Source: Sphingomonas sp. (lineage in GTDB: Bacteria; Pseudomonadota; Alphaproteobacteria; Sphingomonadales; Sphingomonadaceae). From it: DNA of 64,000 nt. This document shows positions 43,742 through 55,152 of this stretch, one piece after another. The translations under genes and the position numbers were made by a program. The stretch lies in the NCBI RefSeq assembly GCF_017304635.1, contig NZ_JAFKMA010000002.1, forward strand, positions 124,001-188,000, given 5' to 3'. How positions within the stretch are numbered: the first letter of the stretch is position 1; every line of letters begins with the position of its first letter. The notes below the pieces were generated by a model. That model was not told the DNA's origin. It did not search any database and was given only the letters and a program-made list of their open reading frames with translations.

Positions 43742-45130
43742 ATGATCCGGCTGTTCAAACATTATGTCCCCTATGCGGTCGTCTTTCTGGCGCTGCTCGA
43801 CTGTGCGCTGCTGGTTGCGGCGGCGGAGGTCGGCTTCCGGCTGCGCATCCACCAGCTCGGCAGCCTGGTCGATCCGATCGACAATCGCTGGCCGCAATTG
43901 CTGGTCTATACCGCCGCGCTGGAGATCGCGATGGTCGCGGTCGGCGTGTACGGTGCCGACGCGCTACAGTCGCTGCGCCGCGCGACCGCGCGCATCCTGG
44001 TGGCGATCTCGCTCGGCGTGCTGTTGCTGTCCGCCGTCTATTTCCTGTCGCCGCAGCTCGGTTTCTGGCGATCGAACCTGCTCTACGCGATGGCGATCTC
44101 GGCCGTCACGCTGGTCGCGATCCGCATCCTGCTCGGCAAGATGCTGGGTAGCCAGGTGTTCAAGCGGCGCATCGTCGTGCTGGGTGCCGGTGCCCGCGCG
44201 GCGCGGCTGAAGACGCTGGCGCAGGCGCCGGGGTCGGCGTTCGTCGTCGTCGGCTATGTGTCGATGAGCGAGGCCAATCGCGTCATTCCGGAAGCGATCG
44301 CGCGCGACGCGATCTACAATCTGGCCGACCACGTCGTGCTGCTCAACGCCAGCGAAGTCGTGCTCGCGCTGGAGGAGCGGCGCAACGCGCTGCCGCTCAA
44401 AGACCTGCTGCGGATCAAGACCACTGGGGTGCATGTCAACGAGATCTCGACATTCCTCGAGCGCGAGACGGGCCGCGTCGACCTGCAATCGGTCAACCCG
44501 AGCTGGCTGATCTTTTCCGACGGTTTCTCGTCGGGGCGGATGCTGTCGGCGGTGTTCAAGCGGCTGTTCGACATCGCCGCGAGCGCGCTGCTGCTGACGC
44601 TGGCCGCGCCGGTGATCGTGCTGACCGCGATCGCGGTGAAGCTGGAGAGCAAGGGGCCGGCCCTTTACCGCCAGCGCCGCGTCGGGCTGTACGGCGTCGG
44701 GTTCGACTGCATCAAGCTGCGCTCGATGCGGCAGGATGCCGAAGTCGCGGGCAAGGCGGTGTGGGCGGAAAAGGACGATCCCCGCATCACGCGCGTCGGG
44801 CGGTTCATCCGCAAAGTGCGGCTCGACGAGCTGCCGCAATGCTGGTCGGTGCTGAAGGGCGAGATGAGTTTCGTCGGCCCGCGCCCCGAACGCCCGCAAT
44901 TCGTCGACGACCTCGAACAGCAGCTGCCTTATTATGCCGAGCGCCACATGGTGAAGCCGGGCATCACCGGCTGGGCGCAAATCAACTATCCCTATGGCGC
45001 GTCGATCGAGGACAGCCGGCAGAAGCTGGAATACGACCTGTATTACGCCAAGAACTATTCGCCGTTCCTCGACCTGCTGATCCTGCTGCAGACGATCCGC
45101 GTGGTGATCTGGCCCGAGGGGGCGCGGTAA
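43742..45130 (+). CDS. Sugar-phosphate transferase of the XrtA/PEP-CTERM locus (TIGR03013-type)
   Basis: The 462-residue polyprenyl-phosphate sugar transferase probably starts an exopolysaccharide repeat unit at the inner membrane. It has four N-terminal membrane helices and a Rossmann-like CoA-binding-type region (RRIVVLGAGARAARLKTLAQ near 145). The C-terminal bacterial sugar-transferase domain shows KLRSMRQDAE, RKVRLDELPQCWSVLKGEM and SFVGPRPERPQF. TIGR03013 proteins are the PEP-CTERM-associated form, and here prsK starts 52 bp downstream. The start at 43742 follows GAGAGGGCG. Confidence 0.85.
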   Translation: MIRLFKHYVPYAVVFLALLDCALLVAAAEVGFRLRIHQLGSLVDPIDNRWPQLLVYTAALEIAMVAVGVYGADALQSLRRATARILVAISLGVLLLSAVYFLSPQLGFWRSNLLYAMAISAVTLVAIRILLGKMLGSQVFKRRIVVLGAGARAARLKTLAQAPGSAFVVVGYVSMSEANRVIPEAIARDAIYNLADHVVLLNASEVVLALEERRNALPLKDLLRIKTTGVHVNEISTFLERETGRVDLQSVNPSWLIFSDGFSSGRMLSAVFKRLFDIAASALLLTLAAPVIVLTAIAVKLESKGPALYRQRRVGLYGVGFDCIKLRSMRQDAEVAGKAVWAEKDDPRITRVGRFIRKVRLDELPQCWSVLKGEMSFVGPRPERPQFVDDLEQQLPYYAERHMVKPGITGWAQINYPYGASIEDSRQKLEYDLYYAKNYSPFLDLLILLQTIRVVIWPEGAR

Positions 45131-45182
45131 CGTGCGGACTTTCGCCGTCACTGCGTCAACATCCGCGGGTCGTTGCTAGGCA

Positions 45183-47218
45183 ATGATTCCAACTATCGTC
45201 CTCTGGAGCCATGCTTTCGCGGCCCTGTTGTTCGCCGGGATCGGGGTGGCGCAACTGCGAGGGCGCGGCGCGAGCGTGCCGCGCACGGCGTTCCTGGCGG
45301 CGCTGGCGCTGACCTCGCTCTGGGCGCTCGCGATCGCGGGCATCGGCACGAGCGAGGCGATCACCTGGGTCGCCGAAAGCCTGCGCAACCTGGGCTGGCT
45401 GGGGTTCATGCTCGCGCTGATCCGGCACGACTGGCAGGCGCGCAGCGACCGCGGCGTGCTGACGATCTACGGCGTATTGGCGCTGGTTGCGCTGACCGGC
45501 GCGGTGCTCGCCATCGCCTATCCCGCCACCGGCGCCGATGCCGCCCATGGTACGGTCGTGGTCCGCGTGCTGTTGCGGATGATGGTCGCGGTCGGCGCGC
45601 TGGTGCTGGTCAACCACCTCTATTCGCTGGTCGCGCCGGCGGCGCGGGGCGGCATCCGCGTCGCGGTGGTCGCGCTCGCGACGATGTGGGGAAGCGACCT
45701 GGTGCTCTACGCGATCGCCTATGTCGGCGGGCACTGGTCGCCGGTGCTGGTGGCGGTCCGCGGTCTGGTGATGGTCGCGGTCGCACCGATGCTGGCGATC
45801 GCGGTGCATTGCAACGGCAACTGGACGCTGCATCTGTCGCGTACCGTCGCCTGGCGCTCGCTGAGCGCGATCGCGCTGGCGGTCTATGCCATGACGACCG
45901 TGGTCGCGATCAGCGCGATCGACCTGTTCGGCGGCGACTATGCGCGGATCGGGCAGACCGCCTTCGTCGTCGGGTCGGCCGCCGCGCTGCTGACGTTGCT
46001 GTCGTCGCCAGGGATCAAGGCCTGGGCGAAGGTGATGCTGGCGAAGCATTTGTTTCGACACCGTTACGATTATCGCGCGGAGTGGATTCGCTTCACTGAG
46101 ACGCTGGGCCTGCCGGGCGAGGATGCGCCGGGGCTGGAGGAGCGCGTGGTCAAGGCGGTCGCCGACCTGACCGACTCCCCCGCCGGGCTGCTGCTGGTCG
46201 CGGACGGCGGCGGGCTGACGCCGGGGGCGGGGTGGCGCTGGGACGGCGTGCCGCCCGCGGCCACGGGCGACGCGCTCGCCGCGATCCTGGCCGGGGGCAG
46301 CCATATCGTCGAACTCGACAGCGTGCGTGCGGGACGGGCGGAGCCCGCCGAGCTCGCCGCGGTGCCGCAATGGATGGTCGACGACGCCGCCGCCTGGGCG
46401 GTGGTGCCGCTGGTCCATCTCGACCGGCTGGTTGGCGCCATCCTGCTGGCGCGACCGCCGATCGACCGCAGCCTCGACTGGGAGGATTTCGACTTGCTCC
46501 GCATCGCCGGGCGGCAGGTCGCGAGCTATCTGGCGGAGGCGCGCGGGCGCGACCAGCTCGCCGATGCGCGCCGGTTCGACGAGTTCAACCGGCGCTTCGC
46601 CTTCATCCTCCACGACGTGAAGAATCTAGTCAGCCAGCTCACCCTGGTCGCACGCAATGCCGAGCGCCATGCCGACAATCCCGCGTTCCGCGCCGATATG
46701 ATCGCCACACTGAAGGCGTCGGCGGGGCGGATGAACGACTTGCTCGCGCGGCTGTCGCAGCATCATTCGGGGCGCGCCGACGAGCCGAGCGCGGTCGCGC
46801 TGATGCCGCTCGTGGAGCGCGTCGCCAAGGCGCGGGGCAACGGCCAGGCGGTGATCGTCGCGGGCGACCGCGCCGCCTTCGCGCTCGCCGATCCAGCCCG
46901 GCTCGAACAGGCGCTCGGGCATCTGATCCAGAACGCGGTCGAGGCGAGCGGGGCCGATCCGGTGACCGTCACCGTCGCCGCACACAATGTCACCGTCGCC
47001 GATCGCGGTTGTGGGATGAGCGCGGCGTTCGTCCGCGACGAGCTGTTCCGCCCGTTCGTGTCGACCAAGTCCGGTGGCTTCGGCATCGGCGCGTTCGAGG
47101 CGCGCCAGCTGATCCTCGGCATGGGCGGGACCCTCACCGTCGCCAGCCGCGAAGGCGAGGGGACTCGCTTCACCATCATGCTGCCCGCAGCGCACCCCAC
47201 CACTCTGGAGCAGGCCGC

Positions 47219-47222
<4 letters not shown>
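45183..47222 (+). CDS. prsK: XrtA/PEP-CTERM system histidine kinase PrsK
   Basis: A 679-residue sensor kinase. About eight membrane helices occupy the first 285 residues and act as the sensor. A GAF-like part follows, then FILHDVKNLVSQL holding the phospho-accepting His477 in the PrsK-type H box. The ATPase domain has the N box LIQNAVEASGADPVT and G-boxes in GFGIGAFEARQLI. PrsK pairs with PrsR, and its stop codon overlaps the prsR start. In other bacteria this pair, with sigma-54, controls genes for PEP-CTERM proteins and exopolysaccharide. Confidence 0.9.
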
Positions 47223-48567
<1,345 letters not shown>

Positions 48568-48571
<4 letters not shown>

Positions 48572-50613
48572 GGGTGTGGCTCAAGGGCGCCGCGATCGGC
48601 GCCGTCGCGCTGGTCGCCACCACCGGCGTCGCGCTGACCGTGGTCGCGCCGGCGCGGGCGGACGGGGCGGCGGCGCGGCACGAGATCGCGCTCAGCCTCG
48701 CGCTGCTGACCGACGGCAATTACAACGCGGCGCGGTCCAAGGCCGAGGCGGCGATCAAGGCCGATCCGAAATGGGGCCTGGCGCATGCGGTGCTGGCGCG
48801 GTCGTATCTCGCGCTGGGAGACGGCATCGCGGCGGAGGGCGAGCTGACGCGCGCCGCCGCCAACGGCTTCGACATGGCGCGCGGGCACCAGATGCTCGCC
48901 GAGGCGTGGCTGCTGCAAGGCGACGCCAACCGCGCGATGACGGAAGCGGCGAAGGCCGATCCGCGGTTCGGGGGCTATGCCGCGCGCGTGATCGCGCGGG
49001 CGCTGGCGCAACAGGGGCGCGTCGCCGATGCGACCGCTGTCCTCGGCAAGCTGCTCGATGCCGATCCCACGGACGCGGCGGCATGGCGCGATCTCGGCCG
49101 CATCCGCTTGACTGCGGGCGATGTCGCCGGCGCATCGAGCGATGCGACACGTGCGGTCGCGCTGGCCCCCGCCGATCTCGCCGCGCTGACGCTCCGCGGC
49201 GAGCTCGTCCGCCAGCAATACGGGCTCGCGGCTGCCGTGCCGTGGTTCGAGGCGGCGTTGCAACGCGACGCCTACTACCACCCCGCACTGATCGAATATG
49301 CCGCGACGATGGGCGACATGGGCCGGTACGGCGCGATGCTGGGCGCCGCGCGCCGCGCGCTCGCGGCGCGTCCCGGCAGCCCGCAGGCGCTGTATCTCGA
49401 AGCCGTGCTGGCCGCCCGCGCGGAGAATTACGACCTCGCGCGTGACCTGATGCAGCGGACCGGCGGCGCGGTCGACACGTTGCCCGGCGCGCTGCTGCTG
49501 AACGGCACGCTCGATTATCAGGCCGGCGCCTACGAACAGGCGATCGAGAAGTGGCGCGAGCTGGTCGGACGTCAGCCGATGAACATCACCGCGCGGCGCC
49601 TGCTCGGTGCCGCGCTGCTGCGCTCCGGCGATGCGCGCGGCGCGCTCGACGTGTTGCGTCCGGTCGCATTGCGCGGCGATGCCGACAGCTATACGCTCGG
49701 CTTGGTCGGACGCGCATTCGAGGCGAGCGGCCAGCGCGACTGGGCAGCCAGGTTCCTCGACCGCGCGGCTTGGCCGGTGGTCGGCGGCTCCAACCCGTTC
49801 GGCAGCGACGATCCGCTGGCCGTGCTGGCAGGAGCGGCCGCCGACGATCCCGGCAACCCGGCGCTCGCCGTCGGCGAAATCCGCGGGATGATCGACGCCG
49901 GCCGTGCGTCCGACGCGCTGGCGCGCGCGCAGGCGCTGGCGGCGTCACGACCGGGGGCGCCGGCCGCGCAACTGCTGGTCGGCGACACCCTGATGACGAT
50001 GGGGCGCTATGCTGCCGCCGCCGATGCCTATCGCCATGCCGCGGACATCCGCTTCGACGAGCCCACCATGCTGCGTACGGTCGATGCGCTCGATCGTGCC
50101 GGGCGCCGGCCCGAAGCGTCGACTGTGCTCGCGACGTATCTGTTGCAGCATCCGGAAAGCGTCGCGGCGCTTCGCCTGGTCGCGCATTGGCAGGTGGCGC
50201 GGGGCGATTGGGACGGTGCGCTAGCGACGCTCGAGGATTTGCGCGCGCGGGTCGGGTCGCGCGATGCCGGGCTGCTCGCGGAACTGGCCTATGCCAATGT
50301 CGGCGCCGACAATGCCGACGACGCGCTGAGCTACGCCGCCGCCGCCTATGACGTCGCTCCGATGAACCCGGTCGCGACCGACGCCTATGGCTGGGCGTTC
50401 TACGCGGCGGGCGACGATGCCAAGGCCAAGGACCTGCTGGAGAAGGCGGCGTCGCTGGCGCCACGCCACGCCGGCATCCGCTGGCATCTGGCGCAGGTCT
50501 ATGCCGATCTCGGCCGCACCGCCGAGGCGAAGGGGTTGATCGCCGCGGTGCTCGCCGATCCCACCTTCACGGACCGCGCGCCGGCGCAGGCGCTGCTCAA
50601 GACGCTCGGTTGA
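48568..50613 (+). CDS. prsT: TPR-repeat protein PrsT of the XrtA/PEP-CTERM system
   Basis: The 681-residue protein has an N-terminal signal or anchor segment (AAIGAVALVATTGVALTVVA) and then a long run of tetratricopeptide-type repeats, such as GNYNAARSKAEAAIKADPKW, GQRDWAARFLDRAAW and GRTAEAKGLIAAVLADPTFT. In PEP-CTERM loci this gene follows prsR and is thought to scaffold export or polymer assembly in the periplasm. It is shorter than the usual 900 residues. Its ATG overlaps the TGA of prsR. No exosortase gene follows in this window. Confidence 0.82.
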
Positions 50614-50684
50614 TCGCATGAGCAGCACGGTCTCGCGTGGCCCCGACTTGACTTCGCTCGCGTAACGATGCCGGAATATCGGCG

Positions 50685-51698
50685 ATGGCGCGGCTAGGCG
50701 AGCTCGACCTGCCCGATCGGCTGGCGCCGACGGTTCCGCGCTGGGTGACCCAGCTGGCGCTGGCATTGCTCTGTTCGGCCGGCGTCGAGATCAGCCGCAG
50801 CGTCGTCAACATGCTGGCGCCGGGATCGGCGATCTTCGCGCTGGTGTTCCCCGCGATCATGATGGCGACCCTGCTCGCGCGCTGGCAATCGGGGCTGCTG
50901 ACGGCGCTGATCTCGATCCTCTATACCTTCTTCACGGTCTATCTTCCCGCGCCCGCCGCCCGTGGCGCAATCAATCCGCGCTTCGCCGTGTTCGCGGTCG
51001 CGGTGGCGGCGATACTGACCGTGATCCTGGCCGAGACGTTCCGCCGCGCGGCCCGCCGCGCGATGGCAGAGCGCGACCGCGAGATCGCCGCCCGCGACCT
51101 GATGCTCAGCGAGTTCGAGCACCGGGTGAAGAACAATTTCGCGATCGTCGGCGGCATGCTCGACATCCAGCGCCGCCGTGCGGGCGACACCCCGGCCGGC
51201 GAAGCGCTGGCGTCGGCCATGCGCCGGGTCGACAGCATCGCGCGGGCGCACCGCCACCTCTACCGCCACGGGCCGTCGAGCGAGGTCGATGTGCGCGACT
51301 ATCTGGTCGATCTGTGCGCGGCGCTGGCGGAGGCATTGTTGTTGCGCGGCGGCGTCACGCTGACCTGCGATGCCGACCCGGCGCAGATCCCGCGCGACGA
51401 TGCGGTGTCGATCGGGCTGATCGTCAACGAGCTCGTCACCAACGCCGCCAAGCATGCGTTCGTCGGGCGGGAGCGCGGCACGATCGCGGTCTCGTGGAAG
51501 CGGCGCGGCGACGATGGCTGGCGGCTGACCGTGGCCGACGATGGCGTCGGCATCCCGCCCGAGCCGCGCCCGGCCAGCCCGGACGGCGGGCTCGGCCAGC
51601 GCCTGATCGACGGCTTCGCGCGCCAGGCCAAGGGCACGTTGACGACGGCGAGCGGCGGCCATGGGACGACGGTCACGATGGACGTGCCCGGAACCTGA
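50685..51698 (+). CDS. Membrane sensor histidine kinase, HWE/HisKA_2 type
   Basis: The 337-residue kinase has three or four membrane helices in the first 115 residues (DUF4118-like: VFPAIMMATLLARWQSGLLT, then FAVFAVAVAAILTVILAETF). The HisKA_2 motif EFEHRVKNNFAIVGGMLDIQ follows with His146 as the phospho-acceptor, then an ATPase domain (GLIVNELVTNAAKHAF, DDGVGIPPEPR). It lacks a periplasmic sensor of note. No response regulator is beside it, so its partner is elsewhere. Such kinases often feed the general stress or light responses in alphaproteobacteria; this is inference. Confidence 0.87.
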   Translation: MARLGELDLPDRLAPTVPRWVTQLALALLCSAGVEISRSVVNMLAPGSAIFALVFPAIMMATLLARWQSGLLTALISILYTFFTVYLPAPAARGAINPRFAVFAVAVAAILTVILAETFRRAARRAMAERDREIAARDLMLSEFEHRVKNNFAIVGGMLDIQRRRAGDTPAGEALASAMRRVDSIARAHRHLYRHGPSSEVDVRDYLVDLCAALAEALLLRGGVTLTCDADPAQIPRDDAVSIGLIVNELVTNAAKHAFVGRERGTIAVSWKRRGDDGWRLTVADDGVGIPPEPRPASPDGGLGQRLIDGFARQAKGTLTTASGGHGTTVTMDVPGT

Positions 51699-51723
51699 CG
51701 CCTACGCCCCGGGTTGGCCCAGC

Positions 51724-52497
51724 GTGACTCGATTGTTCCATGTCAGCGATGTGCATTTTGGCCGCGAGGACAAGGCGGCCGTCGCCTGGTTCGACGCGCT
51801 GGTCGCCGCCGAGCAGCCCGACGCGGTGGTGATGACCGGCGACCTGACGATGCGGGCGCGGTCGGCGGAATTCGCCGCTGGGCTCGACTGGCTCAAGTCG
51901 CTGGGCCGGCCGGTGACGCTGGAGGTCGGCAACCACGATCTGCCCTACTGGAACTTCGTCGACCGGATGGTGCGGCCCTATCACCGCTATCACGTGATCG
52001 AGCGGATCATCGAGCAGCCGCTCGACCTGCCGGGCGTCACCATCGTGCCGCTCAAGACGACCAGCCGGGCGCAGTGGCGGTGGAACTGGGCGAAGGGCTA
52101 TGTCCATCGCAAGGCGCTGGCGAAGACGCTGGCGCTGATCGCGGCGGCACCGAAGGATCGCCTGATCCTGGTCGCTGCGCACCATCCGCTGATCGAGCCG
52201 CACACCCGCGCCACCGCGCAGACGCATCGCGGGGTGGAAGCGATCGCGGCGCTGGCGGCGGCCGGGGCGGACGCGGTGTTGACCGGACACGTCCACGACG
52301 CCTTCGACATCGCGCATCGCGTCGGTGGGCGGACGATCCGCATGGTCGGTGCCGGCACGTTGTCCGAACGGACCCGCGCCGACCCGCCCTCGTTCAACGA
52401 GATCCGCATCGCCGACGGCGGGTTCGAGGTGATCTGCCGCAGGATGACCGCGCAGCCCGACGCGGTGTTGCCGGTCGAGGCGCCGCAGCCCGCTTGA
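51724..52497 (+). CDS. Calcineurin-like metallophosphoesterase
   Basis: The 257-residue protein carries the dinuclear metal motifs in order: LFHVSDVHFG, VVMTGDLTMRA, EVGNHDLPYW, VAAHHPLIE and LTGHVHDAFDIAHR. These correspond to DxH, GD, GNHD, HH and GHxH. It is close to the 3',5'-cyclic-nucleotide phosphodiesterase (CpdA) and Icc groups, but the substrate is not fixed by the motifs. The start is a GTG at 51724, 25 nt after the kinase stop; the ribosome site is weak. It may be co-transcribed with the kinase. Confidence 0.85.
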   Translation: MTRLFHVSDVHFGREDKAAVAWFDALVAAEQPDAVVMTGDLTMRARSAEFAAGLDWLKSLGRPVTLEVGNHDLPYWNFVDRMVRPYHRYHVIERIIEQPLDLPGVTIVPLKTTSRAQWRWNWAKGYVHRKALAKTLALIAAAPKDRLILVAAHHPLIEPHTRATAQTHRGVEAIAALAAAGADAVLTGHVHDAFDIAHRVGGRTIRMVGAGTLSERTRADPPSFNEIRIADGGFEVICRRMTAQPDAVLPVEAPQPA

Positions 52498-52527
52498 CCG
52501 GGTGCGCCGGCCCGATAGGCTGGCGCG

Positions 52528-53787
52528 ATGCGCACCTTTCTCGCTCTCCTCCTCGCCGCTCCGTTGCTCGTCGGGGCAGGACCGACCGACTATGCCGCCC
52601 GCGTCGCCGCGGTGCTGGCCAGGACGCCGCTGATCGACGGGCATAACGACTGGGCGGAGACGCTGACCGACACTGCCGGCGATGCGCGCTGGACGATGGA
52701 CCTGACCCGGCTCGATCCGGCCAAATACAATACCGACATCGCGCGGCTGCGCGCCGGGCATGTCGGCGGGCAGTTCTGGTCGGTCTACGTGTCCGCCAGC
52801 CTGCCGGGACCGGATCAGGTCAAGGCGACGCTCGAGCAGATCGGGCTGATGCGGGAGATCTTCCGCCGCTATCCGACCGTGTTCGCGCCCGCCGTCACCG
52901 CCGCCGACGTCCGTCGTATCCACGCTTCGGGCCGGATCGCGTCGATGCTGGGGGTCGAGGGCGGCGGCCAGATCGACGGCAGCTTCGCGGTGCTGCGCGC
53001 CTATCGCGCGCTCGGCGCGTCGTACCTGACGCTGACGCATTCGAAGACGATCGACTGGGCCGATTCGGCGACCGACGACCCGAAGCATGGCGGGCTGACC
53101 AAGTTCGGCGAGGCGGTGGTGCGCGAGCTCAACCGGCTCGGCATGCTGGTTGACCTGGCCCACGTCAACGAGGACACGATGATCGATGCGATCCGCGTGT
53201 CGAAGGCGCCGGTGATCTTCTCGCACTCCTCCGCCCGCGCGCTCGACGATTCGCCGCGCAACGTGTCGGACAAGGTGCTGAAGCTGGTCGCGGCGAACGG
53301 CGGCGTGGTGATGGTGAACTATGCGCCGGGCTATGTGTCGGAGGCGCGGCGGCGCTGGGATGCCGACCGCAATGCCGAGAAGGGGCGGTACTACTCGCCG
53401 CCTTATGGCGGGCTGTATATCGGCCAGCCGGACCGCGCGAAGGAAGCGCTGGCGGCGTGGGAGCGGGCGCATCCGAAGCCGGTCGTCACGCTGGCGCAGG
53501 TCGCCGACCATGTCGAGCATATCGCGAAGGTCGCGGGCATCGACCATGTCGGGCTGGGCGGCGACCTCGATGGCACCGGCGGCGACCTGCCGCAGGGACT
53601 GAACGGGGTCGACACCTATCCCGCGTTGCTCGCCGAGCTGATGCGGCGGGGATGGAGCGACGCCGACATCGCGAAGCTGGCCGGCGGCAACGTGCTGCGG
53701 GTGATGGAAGCGGCCGAGCGCGTGTCGGCGAGCATGGCAAGTGTCGCGCCGGCGACCGCGACGATCCAGGCGCTCGACGGCAAGTGA
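52528..53787 (+). CDS. Membrane dipeptidase, peptidase family M19
   Basis: The 419-residue enzyme hydrolyses dipeptides using two zinc ions. It has a signal peptide (MRTFLALLLAAPLLVGAG), so it acts in the periplasm. Zinc ligands and family motifs are seen in PLIDGHNDWAETL (His and Asp), MLGVEGGGQIDGS (Glu), VDLAHVNEDTM (His), IFSHSSARAL (His) and HVGLGGDLDGTGGD (Asp). This is the renal-dipeptidase layout. The start at 52528 follows the phosphoesterase by 30 nt. A GNAT gene follows by 4 nt. Confidence 0.92.
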   Translation: MRTFLALLLAAPLLVGAGPTDYAARVAAVLARTPLIDGHNDWAETLTDTAGDARWTMDLTRLDPAKYNTDIARLRAGHVGGQFWSVYVSASLPGPDQVKATLEQIGLMREIFRRYPTVFAPAVTAADVRRIHASGRIASMLGVEGGGQIDGSFAVLRAYRALGASYLTLTHSKTIDWADSATDDPKHGGLTKFGEAVVRELNRLGMLVDLAHVNEDTMIDAIRVSKAPVIFSHSSARALDDSPRNVSDKVLKLVAANGGVVMVNYAPGYVSEARRRWDADRNAEKGRYYSPPYGGLYIGQPDRAKEALAAWERAHPKPVVTLAQVADHVEHIAKVAGIDHVGLGGDLDGTGGDLPQGLNGVDTYPALLAELMRRGWSDADIAKLAGGNVLRVMEAAERVSASMASVAPATATIQALDGK

Positions 53788-53791
53788 GGCG

Positions 53792-54328
53792 ATGAGCTTC
53801 GTCGTCCGTACGGCGACCGCCGACGACATTCCCACGATCGGCGCACTGATGGACCGGGCGATCGATGCCCTGCAACGCGATTTCCTGACCCCCGATCAGG
53901 TCGCGGCCAGCCGGCACGCGATGGGGCTCGACACGCAATTGATCGCCGACGGCACCTATGTCGTGGTCGAGGATGGGGAGGGGCGCATCGTCGGGTGCGG
54001 CGGGTGGAGTTGGCGCGCGACGCTGTATGGCGGCGACCACAATGCGGGCTTGCGCGATGCCGCACCACTCGATCCGGCCAGGGATCCGGCGCGGATCCGG
54101 GCGATGTACACCGATCCCGATTTCGTGCGGCGCGGGATCGGCCGGATCGTGCTGGCGGCGAACGAAGCCGCGGCGCGAGCGGCGGGGTTCGGCCGCGCCG
54201 AATTGATGGCGACGCTGGCGGGGGAACCGCTCTATCTCGCCTGCGGCTACGCTCCGATCGAGCGCGTCGATCGGATGGCGGCGGAGGGCGTCGCGGTGCC
54301 GGGCGTGCGGATGGGCAAGACGCTGTAG
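53792..54328 (+). CDS. GNAT-family N-acetyltransferase
   Basis: The 178-residue protein has the GNAT fold: VVRTATADDIPTIGALMDRA at the N-terminus, the strand VVVEDGEGRIVGCGGWSWR, and the acetyl-CoA motif A region DPDFVRRGIGRIVLAANEAA. The C-terminal FGRAELMATLAGEPLYLACG is the family's last strand-helix. The acceptor is unknown. It begins 4 nt after the dipeptidase and precedes a repeat array. Confidence 0.86.
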   Translation: MSFVVRTATADDIPTIGALMDRAIDALQRDFLTPDQVAASRHAMGLDTQLIADGTYVVVEDGEGRIVGCGGWSWRATLYGGDHNAGLRDAAPLDPARDPARIRAMYTDPDFVRRGIGRIVLAANEAAARAAGFGRAELMATLAGEPLYLACGYAPIERVDRMAAEGVAVPGVRMGKTL

Positions 54329-54373
54329 CGAGCCGGGACGACCCTGAAGGTCGACCGGGTTCGATCCGGTAAC

Positions 54374-54568
54374 GGCGCCAAACTTGACAAACTTGACGAG
54401 GGTACGAGCACATGCCGCGGCCCCGGTCGGTTCGGTGACGGCGCCAAACTTGACAAACTTGACGAGGGTACGAGCACATGGCGCGACCCCGGTCGGTTCG
54501 GTGATGGCGCCAAACTTGACAAACTTGACGGGGGTACGAGTACCTGTCGCGACCCCGGTCGGTTCGGT
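54374..54568 (+). repeat. Tandem 66-bp direct repeats, three copies
   Basis: Copies start at 54374, 54440 and 54506. Each has GGCGCCAAACTTGACAAACT as its first 20 bases (containing the 9-mer AAACTTGAC), then TGACG, AGGGTACGAG and, near the end, CGACCCCGGTCGGTTCGGT. The 9-mer AAACTTGAC is doubled within each unit. Copies differ at a few bases (for example GAGGG versus GGGGG and GAGC versus GAGT). A partial GGGTTCGATCCGGT stretch lies just before the first copy. A single inverted core occurs at 30676-30704. No gene is present in this gap. Confidence 0.85.
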
Positions 54569-54649
54569 CGATCCTGGCAATGAGAAAGAGCGCGGCCGCG
54601 ACCCTGGCAGGCCGACTCCAACAATGAAAGGCCGCCGGTTACGGCCGGC

Positions 54650-55111
54650 TCACTCGCAATCGGCGCACTTGCCGCGCACCTCGATCACCGGACGCTCGGG
54701 CGAGAAGCCGGCGGCCTCCGCCGCGTGGCGGACGTTGGCGGCGATCCTGTCGTCGTCGATATGCTGGGTCTGGCCGCAGCCGTCGCACACCAGGAAGATG
54801 CAGTCGTGCAGGCAGTCGGGGTGCGCGTTGGCGACATAGGCGTTGGCGCTCTCGACGCGCCGCGCCAGGTTCGCCGCCACGAACAGGTCGAGGATGCGAT
54901 ACACGCTGTTGGCGGCGACGCGGCGACCCTGCGCCTTCGATACGGCATCGGCGATGTCGTAGGCGCTGGCCGGCTTGGCGAACTTCGCCAGCGCGTCGAA
55001 GATGCTCGCGCGCATGTCGGTCCACTGCTCGCCCGATTTCTCGAGCGTCTTCTGCGCCACGACGGCGAGGTCCGCGCCCGAAGGCTCGTGATGATGGTGA
55101 GCGTGCGCCAT
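54650..55111 (-). CDS. zur: Fur-family transcriptional regulator, Zur-like
   Basis: The 153-residue zinc- or iron-sensing repressor has the Fur-type winged helix (LAKFAKPASAYDIADAVSKA, then VAANSVYRILDLFVAANLAR) and a dimerisation domain with FLVCDGCGQTQHID and RGKCADCE. The two CxxC pairs bind the structural zinc. An N-terminal MAHAHHHHEPSG is unusually histidine-rich. The gene is preceded at 41 nt by merC on the same strand, and a Zur-box-like site lies before merC, so it probably represses its own unit. A small hairpin (GCCGG/CCGGC, 54634-54649) right after the stop may end the transcript. Confidence 0.87.
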   Translation of the reverse strand: MAHAHHHHEPSGADLAVVAQKTLEKSGEQWTDMRASIFDALAKFAKPASAYDIADAVSKAQGRRVAANSVYRILDLFVAANLARRVESANAYVANAHPDCLHDCIFLVCDGCGQTQHIDDDRIAANVRHAAEAAGFSPERPVIEVRGKCADCE

Positions 55112-55152
55112 GGCGCCAAATTAAGCGCTTCGCGGGCGCCGGACAAGTCGCG

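Noticed and set aside
54384-54839. A repeat-containing protein (NLTNLTRVRA units) on the plus strand
   Set aside because: The frame stays open because the repeat is 66 bp long, but it runs antisense through zur and has no ribosome site.
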